Shown here: piece by piece, positions 11,021-21,150 of the stretch
Layout: every line of letters begins with the position of its first letter
How positions within the stretch are numbered: position 1 is the stretch's first letter
Assembly (NCBI GenBank): GCA_029339195.1
Contig: JAPTJF010000001.1
Span: 496,001-560,000 of the forward strand
Length of the DNA: 64,000 nucleotides
From: Micractinium sp. NFX-FRZ
Lineage: Eukaryota > Chlorophyta > Trebouxiophyceae > Chlorellales > Chlorellaceae
Direction: 5' to 3'
Translations under genes and position numbers: made by a program
Notes under the pieces: model-generated
What the model was told of the DNA's origin: nothing
Databases searched by the model: none
Seen by the model: the letters and a program-made list of their open reading frames with translations, nothing else

Positions 11021-11982
11021 TGGAGAGAGATGAACAAGACCGAAAGGAGAAGACTGCGGCAAATAAAGCCCCCGCTGGGTTGCATTCTCAGCGCACAGTG
11101 TGCCAGCCGCCGGCAGCCGGGTCGGGCGGGCATGCGAGGTCCCAAGCTGCTGCGCACTCAAGAGCTGCTCCCCCTCAGAGTCGGTGTGCCCACTCCGTGT
11201 TTATGCTCTCTTGAATACGAAGAGACCCCCACCGGACAAGATTAGGCCGGCGCTGTGGTGGTAGAGCGCCCGCTTGTGCAGTGCCCGCCCACCTCCCGCT
11301 GTGACGATGCTGGCAGGTGCTCAGCAAGCACCTATCGGTAGCACGTGTCAGGCGGCGCGATCCAATTGTGCAATCCGCCGTGCATATCGTGCTGGGAGGC
11401 CGGATGCAGGTGGCAGGGAGGTCTGTGTATATTTTGTCGGAGGGCACTCGGAGTGCCAGTGCGCACCAGTGCCCCGCCCTGAGCCTTAACAGGCTGGCTC
11501 GCTGCTTGACGCCCGTTCTCTGTGCCGCCAGCTCCCGCAGCTCTGTGGGCAGGCATTGCTGCCTCCGGCATCCCTGCACAATATTTGTGATGAAGCATAG
11601 GTGCACACAGCAGCTCAGTTGCATGTGGATCGCTGGCAGCGTTGCCGCCGGGTGCGATGCCCGCTGGGCTCCCTGCCGCCAGTCACTGGGAACCTCTCAC
11701 GCCACGGAGAGCTGCGCTGTACGCCTGTTCGCCACCTGCATAGGTGGGGGAAGTGATGCTTGGATGTATGGGCAAAACAAACCGAAGAGCAGATGCCTGT
11801 GCACTCAACAAGTGATGTGGGTTGCGACAGGCGCACGCTGCCGCCTGCTGCGCCTCGCTGGCAGTGCTCGCGCCGCGTTTGTCTGATCCTCCCACATACC
11901 CCCGCGTCCCCTGCATTCCACCCCTATTCTACCAACTCTCCGTCTCAATTCAAAGTGCCAGAAGCCCTCTCCCAGCCCAGCC
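11021..11982. other. Divergent intergenic region containing a hemerythrin exon relic
   Basis: This separates the minus-strand hemerythrin gene from the plus-strand secreted protein gene. It holds both promoters, no complete gene, and the exon relic at 11470-11580. Confidence 0.6.
11470..11580 (-). pseudogene. Decayed copy of the last hemerythrin exon, upstream of the gene
   Basis: The minus strand reads CLPTELRELAAQRTGVKQRASL, matching the genuine exon 5 end VPAEELRELTAQWVGAKQRASL. It sits about 450 bases upstream of the hemerythrin start codon with no neighbouring exons, so it is a stray exon copy and not a second gene. Confidence 0.85.
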
Positions 11983-13969
11983 ATGCCTCGTTACACTGGC
12001 CTCCGCGCCTGCGTGTTTGTGCTGCTGATTGCGGCCGCCGCCTCCTGTCCCGATGGGCAGGTTCCCGCGGACCCGCAAGATCGCCGCGCTCTAAAAGCCA
12101 TTGGAGACGAGGCGTTCGCAACTTCCGCGTTCGAGCTCTGCCACAAGATGCCCAAGTTTGTCACCGAGCCGCAGCACTTCGGCGCAAGTGAGTGGGCAGG
12201 CAGGATGTGATCGGCAGCCGCGTTCGGGTGCGCCGCTGCCGTCCCAAGGTGGGGACTCTCCTGCCGCCGCCGCATTGCGCCGCCGCCGCCGCCGCCGTAC
12301 ACAAGCATGCTCGCCCACCACCTCCCACCCTCAACACGTTTTCGGGGGACGCGTCCCAGGTCCTTGATACCACGTTTCGTGACTTCTCACTCTCGCTCCC
12401 TCCCGCCCTCCCTCCCGCCGCAGGCATCCGCGCCGTGTGCACCACCCCCAACCGCCGCAGCGCCCAGTTCGAGGTCACCTTTAACAACCCCTGCAAGAGC
12501 GGCTCCCCCCGCGAGACTGTCCTGATGACCGTGCACCGCAGCCCCGCCGGGTGCGACAAGGCCTACGACCCGCAAAACAACAAGTGGGGCTGGTTCACCA
12601 CCACACCCGGCAACATGCGCCCGCTCGAGTGCCCCGCCGGCTTCCGCCCAGCTTCCTCCGCCGCCGACAAGCGCCTGCTCACCGCTTTCCTCTACAAGCA
12701 GCTGACCGAGGTGCGTGGCTGACGGGGTGCGGGTTGATTCTATTCAAGTGTCTGGGAACAGTGGGAGGGGGGCTGACGTCAGTGGCGGCTCATAATGTGC
12801 CTCTCCCTCCCAACCGCCTGCCCAACCGCCAGCCCGCAAGACCACCTTTCTCACTCCAACCCACCCGACCGCCCACCCACCCGCTGCCTCTGATGGCCCC
12901 TCGCGCGCCCACTCGCGTGTCACCGCCCCCGCCCCGCTCTGTCCAGTCGTGCCCCCCTGCCCCCCCGTGCCGCCCGAACACCCCCACCCCAACCCCACTC
13001 TTGTCCCAACCTCACCCCCTTGCAGCGTGCGATGCCGGAGATGAAGAGCAAGGGCTCCCGCCTCTTCTGCAAGGGCGGCATCCAGACCACGCGCTTCACC
13101 TACCAGAACGGCTGCATCCAGACCTTCCCCAAGGTGTGTACGCACCCTGTGCCAGCTACCAACACTAACACTAACTACGCTACCTACACTAACGCTAACA
13201 CTAACACTAATGTTGCACTAGCAACGGCAGGCAGTGTGTGGGCGGGCCACCACCTCCGCATGCCCTGTGCACTTGTACCAGCAAAAGTACATTACAACAG
13301 TGCGTGGGCGAAAAGCAGCGCATGCGGGCCCAGGCCCGCAATGCAATGTACAGTGCGGAGATGACATGAGCCCCCTTGCACACCCCAGCCTCTGCCCCTC
13401 ATGCACTCCCATCCCTGTCACTGAACCGTCTCCTATTGCCCCCAACCATTCGCTCCTGCAGGGCGTGGCCCCCTATGTGATGGCCCAGGGCAAGGTGGCA
13501 TACACCTGCTACAAGCAGAGCCGCACCCACCGGATTGGTGAGTCACTCACTCGCTGGGGGCAGGGCAGTGTGGGCCTGGGAGGGCTGGCTGGATCTGGTG
13601 GTGGCAGCGGCAGCAGGGTGTCTTGCATCTGGAGGGTGGCAGGGTTGGCGGGCGGAGGGGAGGGGCGAGAGGGGAGGGTGGCAAGGGCGGGGCGGGGCAG
13701 CCGCTGCCGCGGCGGCGGCAGAGGCCAGCGGTTGGGGATTTGTGCGCTAGAGCGGGGAGGGCCGAGCTCCACATGCGTGCTGCACGCAGTGCAGGCCAGG
13801 CGGCCGCAACCGCGGAGCAGCTCTCCCCGCCGCGTCGCTCGGATCACCGCCCCCCTGCCTCACTGCTAACAGCTGCTGCCGCTGCTGCTGCTGCTGTGCG
13901 TGCCCTGCAGGCCTGGACGGCGAGGGGCTGTACAGGAGGGAGTGCGAGTGGGAGGTGGAGTTCAACTGA
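11983..13969 (+). CDS. Secreted Cys-containing protein, 244 aa, family not recognised
   Basis: I do not recognise this family. Five exons with clean GT-AG junctions splice in phase: 11983-12187, 12424-12710, 13026-13133, 13462-13537, 13911-13969. The N-terminus MPRYTGLRACVFVLLIAAAA is a signal peptide, cleaved near SCPDG. The mature protein has regularly spaced cysteines (e.g. FELCHKMPKF, AVCTTPNRR, NNPCKSG, AGCDKAYD, LECPAGF, LFCKGG, NGCIQTF, YTCYKQS, RRECEWE), suggesting about five disulphides. No catalytic motif is visible. Likely extracellular or cell-wall located. The reading frame survives every splice, so gene status is firm although function is not. Confidence 0.75.
13160..13212 (+). 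repeat. Tandem CTAAC repeats inside an intron
   Basis: Intron 3 of the secreted-protein gene carries five perfect or near-perfect ACTAAC units just after the donor. CTAAC matches the branch-site consensus. Confidence 0.8.
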
Positions 13970-15112
13970 AGCCGCACACACGCAACCGCCACCCAACCTA
14001 ACCCAACCCCACGTGGTGGGCGTGGGGATTCCCCACCTGCCCCCGCACAAACTCCCACCCGCCTCGCGTCCCTCTTCATCCTCTGCCCACCCCATCTTCC
14101 TTCTCCTCAGTCCTAGCTAGGCAGCTCGCTCAAATGATGACTCCTCCTCTCCTCCTGCCCAGCTAGGTCGTGTTCATTCCGCCCCTAGTTAGGTCGTTCC
14201 CTTGGTATGATTCCCCTTATCCATTACTGATTAGGCACCAACTAGGCAGCCAGCCAGTTCGACCACCCCGCTTCTCCACTCGCAAGCCGCTCCTGCCAAT
14301 AGACTCTATGCGGAACCACTCACCGCTCCTGCCCGCCTCTCAGCTGCCTCCGAGCCTGAACCAAAGCCCACCACATCGTCCCCGCCTCGACTTGCGCACC
14401 CTCCATACGGCACATCACAAACCCGCACCTTGCCCCTCCCCCCTGATCTATTGAACCCGGACTACAACCCTGACTGCCGCTGATGCTGCCGCCGCTGCTG
14501 CGGCACACTTGGCACCAGCCGGCTCGCCTCCCCCCCGGCCGTGCCGGCAGCCCACGGCATGCCTGCGCCCTGCTGCAACGCAGAGCGCGCTGCCGCCTCC
14601 ACGCCAGGCCCTGCCAGCAGCCCACGGCATGCCTGCGCCCTGCTGCAACGCAGCGCGTCTGGCAGCAGCAGCCGCTGCTCCGGCTGGTGTAACCTGCCAG
14701 GAGCACTCTAGCAGCGCGCAGATCACACAGGAGGAAAGAATCAACGATTTGGGAAGGTGGGGGGAAGCAGTCAGCAGAAGAAGAGCAGCATTGCATGGCA
14801 TTGTGAGCAGGAATGTGTGTGTTGGTGTGTGCATTTCTCATCAGGAGGCAAGTGCGCGCCCGCCTCAGCGGTGCGCGGCAAACGGCCGTGCCTGCCGCCG
14901 CAGTTGGGTTTCCTCTCTGCCTGGCAGCCACGTGGCTTCCACGAAGCTGCCGCGAAGTTGCCACCACGGCAACAGAGGTGCTGCTGCCGCCGCACGTGGG
15001 TATAGAGCCGGCGGTGGGGCAGGCTTCCCCAGAAAGGCGAGCTGGCCATGAAGAAGCTGCCGGGCAGCTGCGTCAAGAAGCTGCCTGGCAGCTGCCCGTC
15101 CCTGGAAGCTGC
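13970..15112. other. Convergent intergenic region
   Basis: 3' ends of the secreted-protein gene (+) and the translocator gene (-) face each other here. It contains several short CTAGGC/TTAGGTC-like elements (14110-14250) and a 70-base tandem duplication near 14548. No gene is supported. Confidence 0.6.
14548..14660. repeat. 70-bp-period tandem duplication
   Basis: cagcccacggcatgcctgcg and the following ctgctgcaacgcag occur twice in the same orientation, with repeat starts about 70 bases apart. Confidence 0.85.
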
Positions 15113-18100
15113 TCAGAAGAAGCCCATGAACTTCCACCATGCTCCGCCCACCAGGCCCCAGATGGCCAGGTTGACCACGCTCATCAGCGCGCCAAAGCTG
15201 AACACCTCGTTGAGCGTCAGGTAGCCTGCGGGGCAAGGGGTGTGGTATAATAGATTTTGTTGGTGTGAGTGGGAAGGCACGGCGGGTGGCCAGGGTGAAT
15301 GGGAGGACCGAGGTGGGGAGGATAGGGGCGGGCAGGCGATCGAGGGGGGCAGATGAGTGAGCTGGAGAGGTGGGCAGGGGAGGTAGTGCAAGTCAGGAGG
15401 CAGGCAGGGTCATGCTGGCGGTGCCGTGAGGCCCACAAAGGCCGCCTGTGCGTGCGCCAACCGCAGCCAGGCCCCACTGCCAGTAAAATTCATTCAGCTA
15501 CACCGTTGGGGCCGTAGTGCCCGCCGCTGCCTGGCGGGAGCCGAAGCAGGCACTGGAACTGAGCACGCCAGACAAGAGACCCCCCACCCCCATACATCCA
15601 TCCAGCCTGCCATTCGCATGATACAGCACACCACTCACCCGCGCCGTAGTACACCGCTGCCTGCCCCGACCCAAAGTGTGTGATGGAGCCAAACAGGTTT
15701 GACATGAAGCCCAGGGAGAGGGCGGCGATGACGGGGGGCACGCCGGTTGCCAGCATCATGGCCAGGAAGGCCGAGTAGAGGGCTCCCACGTGGGCGGTCT
15801 GCAGCGTGAGGAGCACAGTCGGGGGCACTTGGGTGGGTGGGATGTGCAATCCAGCGTGCGCTGGTAGGCTGCTTCAGAAGAGTAACAGAGCATGAGAAGG
15901 CAGGATGGGTTGCAGCAAAGCTGCACATGTTCAGAAAAGTCGAAAGAGGGAGGCCCAAGCGGCAGGAAGGGCGCGAACCAGGATCGTGCGACAGGGTGAG
16001 GAACGGCAGCATGCAGCGCAGCGCAGAGCGACCCCTCCCGTGCAATAATTAATCCCTCCACGCATCACAGCAGCCGTGCAGATGCAGCAAGGCAGGTCAA
16101 AGCCGGCCCCCCCACCTGTGAGGCAAACATGTAGTGCAGCAGGTAGTAGGCGAGGTTGAGGAGGCCAAAGACGACGGGCCACCCCAGGTTGGCGGCCACC
16201 AGCTGGTTGCCCACCTCTGCAGGGGGGGCGTGAGGGAACACTCGTCATTGCCGGCCAACCGTCAAACCAGCAACTGGTTGCCCAGCTGAACAGTCACGGT
16301 TGGCAACACCGCAATGAGACACATGGGCTGGCCCAAAGCTGGCCCCAGACGCCGCCAATCAAGCATGACACTCAAATAGGGAGCATGCATCAACTCACGG
16401 TTGGCAAAGTGGGAGATGACGCCCATGGCGTTCAGCTGGCCAGACATGCCCACCAGCACTGCAGCACGGCAGGTGGCAAGGAGGAGACATTGAGGACGGA
16501 AGGGCACAAGGGCGACGAATCGTCAGCTGGGGGTGTGGGAGGGCTGATGGCGGGGCGCATGCGGGCAGGCCGGCAGCACGGGTGGGATGCAGGCTGATGC
16601 GGTGGGCTGGGCTGGTGGCAGGGATATTGGGCGTTGCTGTCGGCCTCGTCACGACCCAGTGCACCCCTCCCCCTCTGCGCTGCTCTAGAATCGAGGGCTG
16701 GCTTGTGGCCCCCCAACTCCCTTTGCTACGCACCCGCAAACCAGAACTGCAGAGCGGGGCGGGGGCAGGCGGGCAGGCGGGCAGGGTGAGCTGGTTCAGG
16801 CATGCATGCGGCCAGGTGGGCATGGGGAGCCATGGGAAGCGCCAGCAAGGCGGCATGTCGTGCCATGTCATGCTACATCGTGTCATGTCATGTCACGACA
16901 TGCCCTGTCACAGGACACCAGGCAGGGCAAGCCAGCTGGCCCCCCCGTTCAACACATCTCTCCCGCAGGCGGCCCATCCTCCACCCACAAACCAGCCACC
17001 TGCCCCACCCACCCACTCACCAGCGTGTCCCAGGCAGCGGGGTAGCTGAGGCACTCCTTCCACTGCAGCACTCCCGTGGACAGCAGCACGCACAGGCCCA
17101 GCATGGCGGTGGTGACGGCGCTGATGCCCAGGAAGTCGCCGGCCACCCACAGGCACACGGCGGCGCCCATCGTGCCCAGCATGATCTTCTCGTTGCGGGA
17201 CATGGGCCCCATCTTTTCGAGGCGCTCGGCCGCCAGCTGCAGTACGGGTGAGGGGTGGTAGGGTGGGGGCGGGGGGGAGACGATGGTGGAGCGGGTTCTG
17301 GCGGAGCTGTTCAGGTTGCGAGACATAGGCCCCATCTTTTGGGCACGCAGCTGCCACCAACAGGGCCGCAGCACATGCCTGTTCACAACCGCCACACATA
17401 CAGCAGTAAAGCCGCACCTTGGGCGCCTCCGGTGTGTCCTTGATCTCGGGTGCAAACAGCTTGTACATGAGGAGCGGCGTGACCATCAGGCCGCACAGCG
17501 CGGGCACAATGGAGGCCTGCGGGGGGGCAGCCGGGCAGCGGGGGCAGGGCAGGCGGGGGCGGGCGGGTTGGGTGGAACGTTGAGTGCAAGTTGCCTGGGC
17601 GAGCTGGGCAGGGGCACAACGCTTGAGATGGCAGCGGCGCAAGGTGGCGGGCCAGCAGAGAAGTCCAGGAGCCACTCTGACCCACCCTGAGCGACGCGGC
17701 CCGAGCGGAGTGTATCGCCACCCGCATGACCGCGGCAGCACTAGCACTGTTGCAGACAGCAGGCTTTGGGATGCCCAGCCCCGGCCCACCTTGAGCCAGA
17801 TGACCCCCAGGGGGAGTAGAGCACCACCCCCATGACCACAACAGCCCTAACAGAGTTGTATAAAAGGCAAGAATTGAGATGCCCAGCCCCGCCACAACTT
17901 GAGCCAAGTGACGCAGGGTGAGTAGATGACCACCCCCATTACCACAACAGCCCTAGCGCGATCAACAAGAGGCATATACTCAACCCACCCACCTTGAGCC
18001 AGGTGACCCAGGGTGAGTAGATGACCACCCCCATCTCTGCCGCAATCTTCATGCACAGCAGGTTCTGCGCGGCTGCCGTGAGGAACATGGCGCTGCTGTG

Positions 18101-20816
18101 CACGCTGCCCTGCAGCTGGCTCTGCACCAGGAAGGCGCCCAGCTTCTTGCGGGAGGGGTCGTCTGCAGGTCGAGGAAAACATCGAGACGAAGGGGGTATG
18201 AGAGCGGGGCGCAGCAGAGATGGTATCAGGGGAGCGCACGTCTTGCTTCTTGAGGGAGGGGGCGTCTGCAAGTGACGGGAACATAGTCGAAGGTTCGACA
18301 ACCAAGAACGGAGCGAGACTGCTTATGAGCTTAGGCGAGGAGGAGTCACGGGCGTGGACTGTGCAGGACTGCACGAGTCGCCCCGCACCAGTACGGCGCG
18401 CTGACGTGTAGGTACACGTCCTTCGCACAGCAGGACGGCAGAAGACAAACCAACTGGCCAACCCACGCAGCAGAGGCCCAGGCAGGCAGGCAGGCAACCG
18501 GTGGCGGCAGTGCTCTTTGTGTTGCTGATCACTCACTGGGCCTGCTGCCGGAGCTGAGGGAGAGGGAGTTGATGATGGGCATGAAGATGCCGCCGGCGCG
18601 GGCGGTGGTGGAGGGCATGGCGGGCGCGATGCACGCCTCGGCCACTGCAGGGGCAGGGGCACACATACATCAGCGTGCAAGGGTGCCTCAGTACGCGGCA
18701 TGGCACACATCGCCCCGATGAACTGTAGTGCCTGCTGAACATCTTCGCAACGGGAGAAGGGCGCAGGGCACGAGCCCGGGTGCCCTAGCCAGGATGCAGC
18801 TTGCCTCGCTGCACCACACACGCCCGCTTGCGCCACCTTGGCAGCGTCATGCCAGCTCAGCAGCGCCCGTGCCAGCCCCGCACGCGCTGCCTGATCGATT
18901 ATAACCCTTACAGCACGCGATGCCAAAGGGCAAGCACAGCATTGGTGTCGTGCTCACCCGACAGGCCGTAGGCCAGCCCCAGCGTGCTCTTGCCAAACAC
19001 CTGCACAAAGATGGTGGCCACCCGCTCGCCCAGCCCGGTCTTCTCAAAGCCCTGCAGCCAGGGGAATAGAGGGGTGGGGCAGCGGGGCAGAAGTTGAGGT
19101 GGCTGGCAAAGGAGGCGGGGGCGCACCTTGGGGTGGCAGGGGGAGGGTGATGGACGGGCGTGCCCGTTGCGCTGTTGCTGCCTCGCCACAACCTCCACAC
19201 TGGCATGCGGCGGTGCCTCTGTTGCTTCAGGCTGCCCCGTCCGGGCAAGGACGCGGGACAGGACGCAGGCAACCACCCGCGCTCACCCGTGCGAAGAAGA
19301 AGGAGACGACGATGAGCCAGATGACGTCGTTGGTGAAGGCGGTGAAGGCCTGCGGGCAGGGTTCAGCAACCAAGCATGAGCATTTCAGTGCGAGACACAG
19401 GCGGTTCACCACAGCGCACAGCATGGGAGCGCAGCATGCATGGGGCACTGTACGTATGCTAATCCACACATGGGTCCACGACAAGCTGGCGCCAGCAGGC
19501 AGGCTGCAGACACAGTGCAGACACAGCACAGCACAGCACAGCATGATCACAGCAGGCTCACGGCAGAGAAGGAGAGCGTCTTGGTGGCGATGGCGGTGGT
19601 CACGGCCATGAATGCCCAGGCGCCCACAGGCAGCGGCTCCAGCACCAGCCCTGTTCAGAGAGGGGAGCCAGGAGCGCATGGGAAGCTGTCTGGAAGCTGT
19701 ACTGGCCAATCTGGACCATGCTAATGTGTGGGCAGAGTGAGGAAGCAACAAGGCAGGCCCCGGCAGGGTGGTGGGGAGCTGGAGAGGTGGCGGTTGTAAG
19801 GACTTGCTAGGAAAGTGGTGCGTGCAGTGCGTGCTGGAGAAGGCTTGGCGTGGGTTCCCCATGGTGGGTTTATCACAGGGCTGCACAGCAGCCGCAGCGT
19901 GCCAGCAACAGCCTGCCCACCTGCTGACATGTAGCGCCGCCACGGCGGTCCATGCCGTGTACTGCTGCCGGCATGCAGACAACTAATAATACAACTGCCC
20001 AGCCTGCCCACCTGCGATGGTGCTGACAAAGATGGACAGCAGCGTCCAGGCCTCCACTTCAATCCCCACAGGGATGGGCACCAGGAAGCGCAGGGCCAGG
20101 CCCAGACCTACTGACGCCAGCAGCGGCACCGGCTTGGCGCCCTGCAGTGGGGGGAGCATGGGAGCACCACGACAGTGGGAAAGCAAGGGGCGGGGGCATG
20201 AGGAGGGCGGGAGACGGGGAGGTGGGGAGGCAGGGACGGCAGGCAGGGGAGGCCAGCTGGGCGCCGCTGGGAGCAGCTCATACCCGGCATCAATGCCCTT
20301 TGTTCCTCCGTACCATCTGCAGTACACTGCAATGCGCAGCAGCCCTCTGCTGATCAGCGTGCTGCCAAGCTGAGGAGCACCTTATGCCACACTTCTAAAG
20401 CCGGCAAGTGCTCCGGCTCACTGCGCAGCACATGCCGCCAACTGCCCATCACCACACTACAGTGACCAGGGCTCACCGGCCAGGAGGGCGCTGCAGGCGG
20501 CGTGGGTGCGGGGATGGCTGCAGCGGCCGACGCCACGACAGGCACCGCTGCCGCTGGCGAGGGGCGGGCCGCGCGGTGGCGCAGCTGCCCCTGTTGCCGC
20601 AGCGGCGCCAGGGCGTCCCTGCAGCATGCGGCATGCATTGATTATAGGGCCAACACAAGCAAGGGAGGGTGCAAGGGCGCTCGCAGGGCAGGCGGCAAAG
20701 CCCCACCTATGCAGCAGGGACGCCCTGCTGGCGACCGCCGCAGCCGCTGGTTGCCGATGCACAGCGCTACGCGCTGCCAGGGGCATCACCCCCTTCAGGG
20801 TTGCGCTGCACTGCAT
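15113..20816 (-). CDS. DIT1: Plastid 2-oxoglutarate/malate translocator (DASS family, DiT)
   Basis: Inner-envelope carrier exchanging 2-oxoglutarate for malate, linking plastid ammonia assimilation to cytosolic carbon skeletons (family knowledge). Exons in phase: 20816-20707, 20618-20477, 20141-20012, 19650-19562, 19349-19287, 19051-18958, 18644-18537, 18162-17993, 17516-17418, 17236-17021, 16746-16734 (13 nt), 16458-16399, 16216-16116, 15798-15639, 15225-15113; 555 aa, the usual family length. The N-terminal 80 residues are Ala/Arg/Pro-rich (transit peptide). The carrier body shows LEPLPVGAWAFMAV, FTNDVIWLIVVSFFFARGF, APAMPSTTARAGGIF, ALYSAFLAMMLATG and SNLFGSITHFGSGQAAVYYG. DIT1 rather than DIT2 is my best guess. 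Several introns carry decayed copies of its own exons. Confidence 0.92.
16734..16746 (-). other. 13-nt micro-exon of the DiT gene
   Basis: Read on the minus strand, TTCTGGTTTGCGG lies between CTCTGCAG and GTGCGT. It is needed to join DTL (exon ending 17021) to VLVGMSGQL (exon starting 16458). It restores phase and supplies FWFA, which the family has at this position. Confidence 0.88.
17305..17360 (-). pseudogene. Decayed copy of DiT exon 10 start
   Basis: gttgcgagacataggccccatctttt repeats the exon 10 sequence around 17190-17220 (gttgcgggacatgggccccatctttt). The relic reads KMGPMSRNLNS against the genuine KMGPMSRNEKI and lies in the intron just upstream of the exon. Confidence 0.85.
17668..17992 (-). 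pseudogene. Array of about three decayed copies of the DiT exon 8 end
   Basis: Units containing ttgagccaggtgacccaggg followed by tgagtagatgaccaccccca-like sequence recur at about 17791, 17898 and the genuine exon end at 17994. An older copy lies near 17700. Spacing is about 100 bases. One relic still reads VVIYSPCVTWLK beside the genuine VVIYSPWVTWLK. Each carries the exon-intron junction. Confidence 0.85.
18244..18275 (-). pseudogene. Decayed copy of DiT exon 8 start
   Basis: cttcttgagggagggggcgtctgca repeats the genuine exon 8 beginning (cttcttgcgggaggggtcgtctgca, about 18143-18167) in the upstream intron. Confidence 0.8.
19505..19545. repeat. Intronic CACAG pentanucleotide repeat
   Basis: cacagcacagcacagcacag within an intron of the translocator gene. 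The same motif family recurs in introns of three other genes in the window. Confidence 0.8.
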
Positions 20817-21150
20817 TTTGCGCGACGCTGGCCGGCAGCCGAGGGCTCTTGCAGTTTACAACTGTACAGGGCCAGCTGGCTATTGTGGGAAGATTGATCG
20901 CAGTCAGGAAAGCGCGATGCATGCTGTAGCAGCAGCTGAGAGCCCTGGAAAGGCTGTGGGCTGCCACATGGGCAAACGCCAAGAAAGCAGAGGATTTGGG
21001 CCCAATCCCGTGCTTTCGGGGCTCGTAATGCCAACCCATTGACGCCAGGAGCGATCCACAAGCAGTGTCGCCCCCTGCAGACGCCTGAGCAAACACCGGC
21101 ACTGTCATTGGGCAGTCGCCCGCCTCTCTTGTTCGGCAGAGCGCACCACT
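20817..21150. other. Divergent promoter region between DiT and TMEM19-like genes
   Basis: A 334-base spacer between two start codons on opposite strands. No TATA-like element stands out and I see no other feature. Confidence 0.6.

Noticed and set aside
12192..12722. Long frame starting in intron 1 of the secreted-protein gene
   Set aside because: Only the part from 12424 is exon. The upstream section is CCG-rich intron.
14110..14250. Clustered TAGGC/TTAGG elements as an interstitial telomere repeat
   Set aside because: Units are irregularly spaced and do not match the TTTAGGG repeat.
17847..18926. A 359-residue minus-strand open frame
   Set aside because: It runs through DiT exons and introns in one frame and is made of relic exon pieces plus intron. 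The spliced model explains the true exons.
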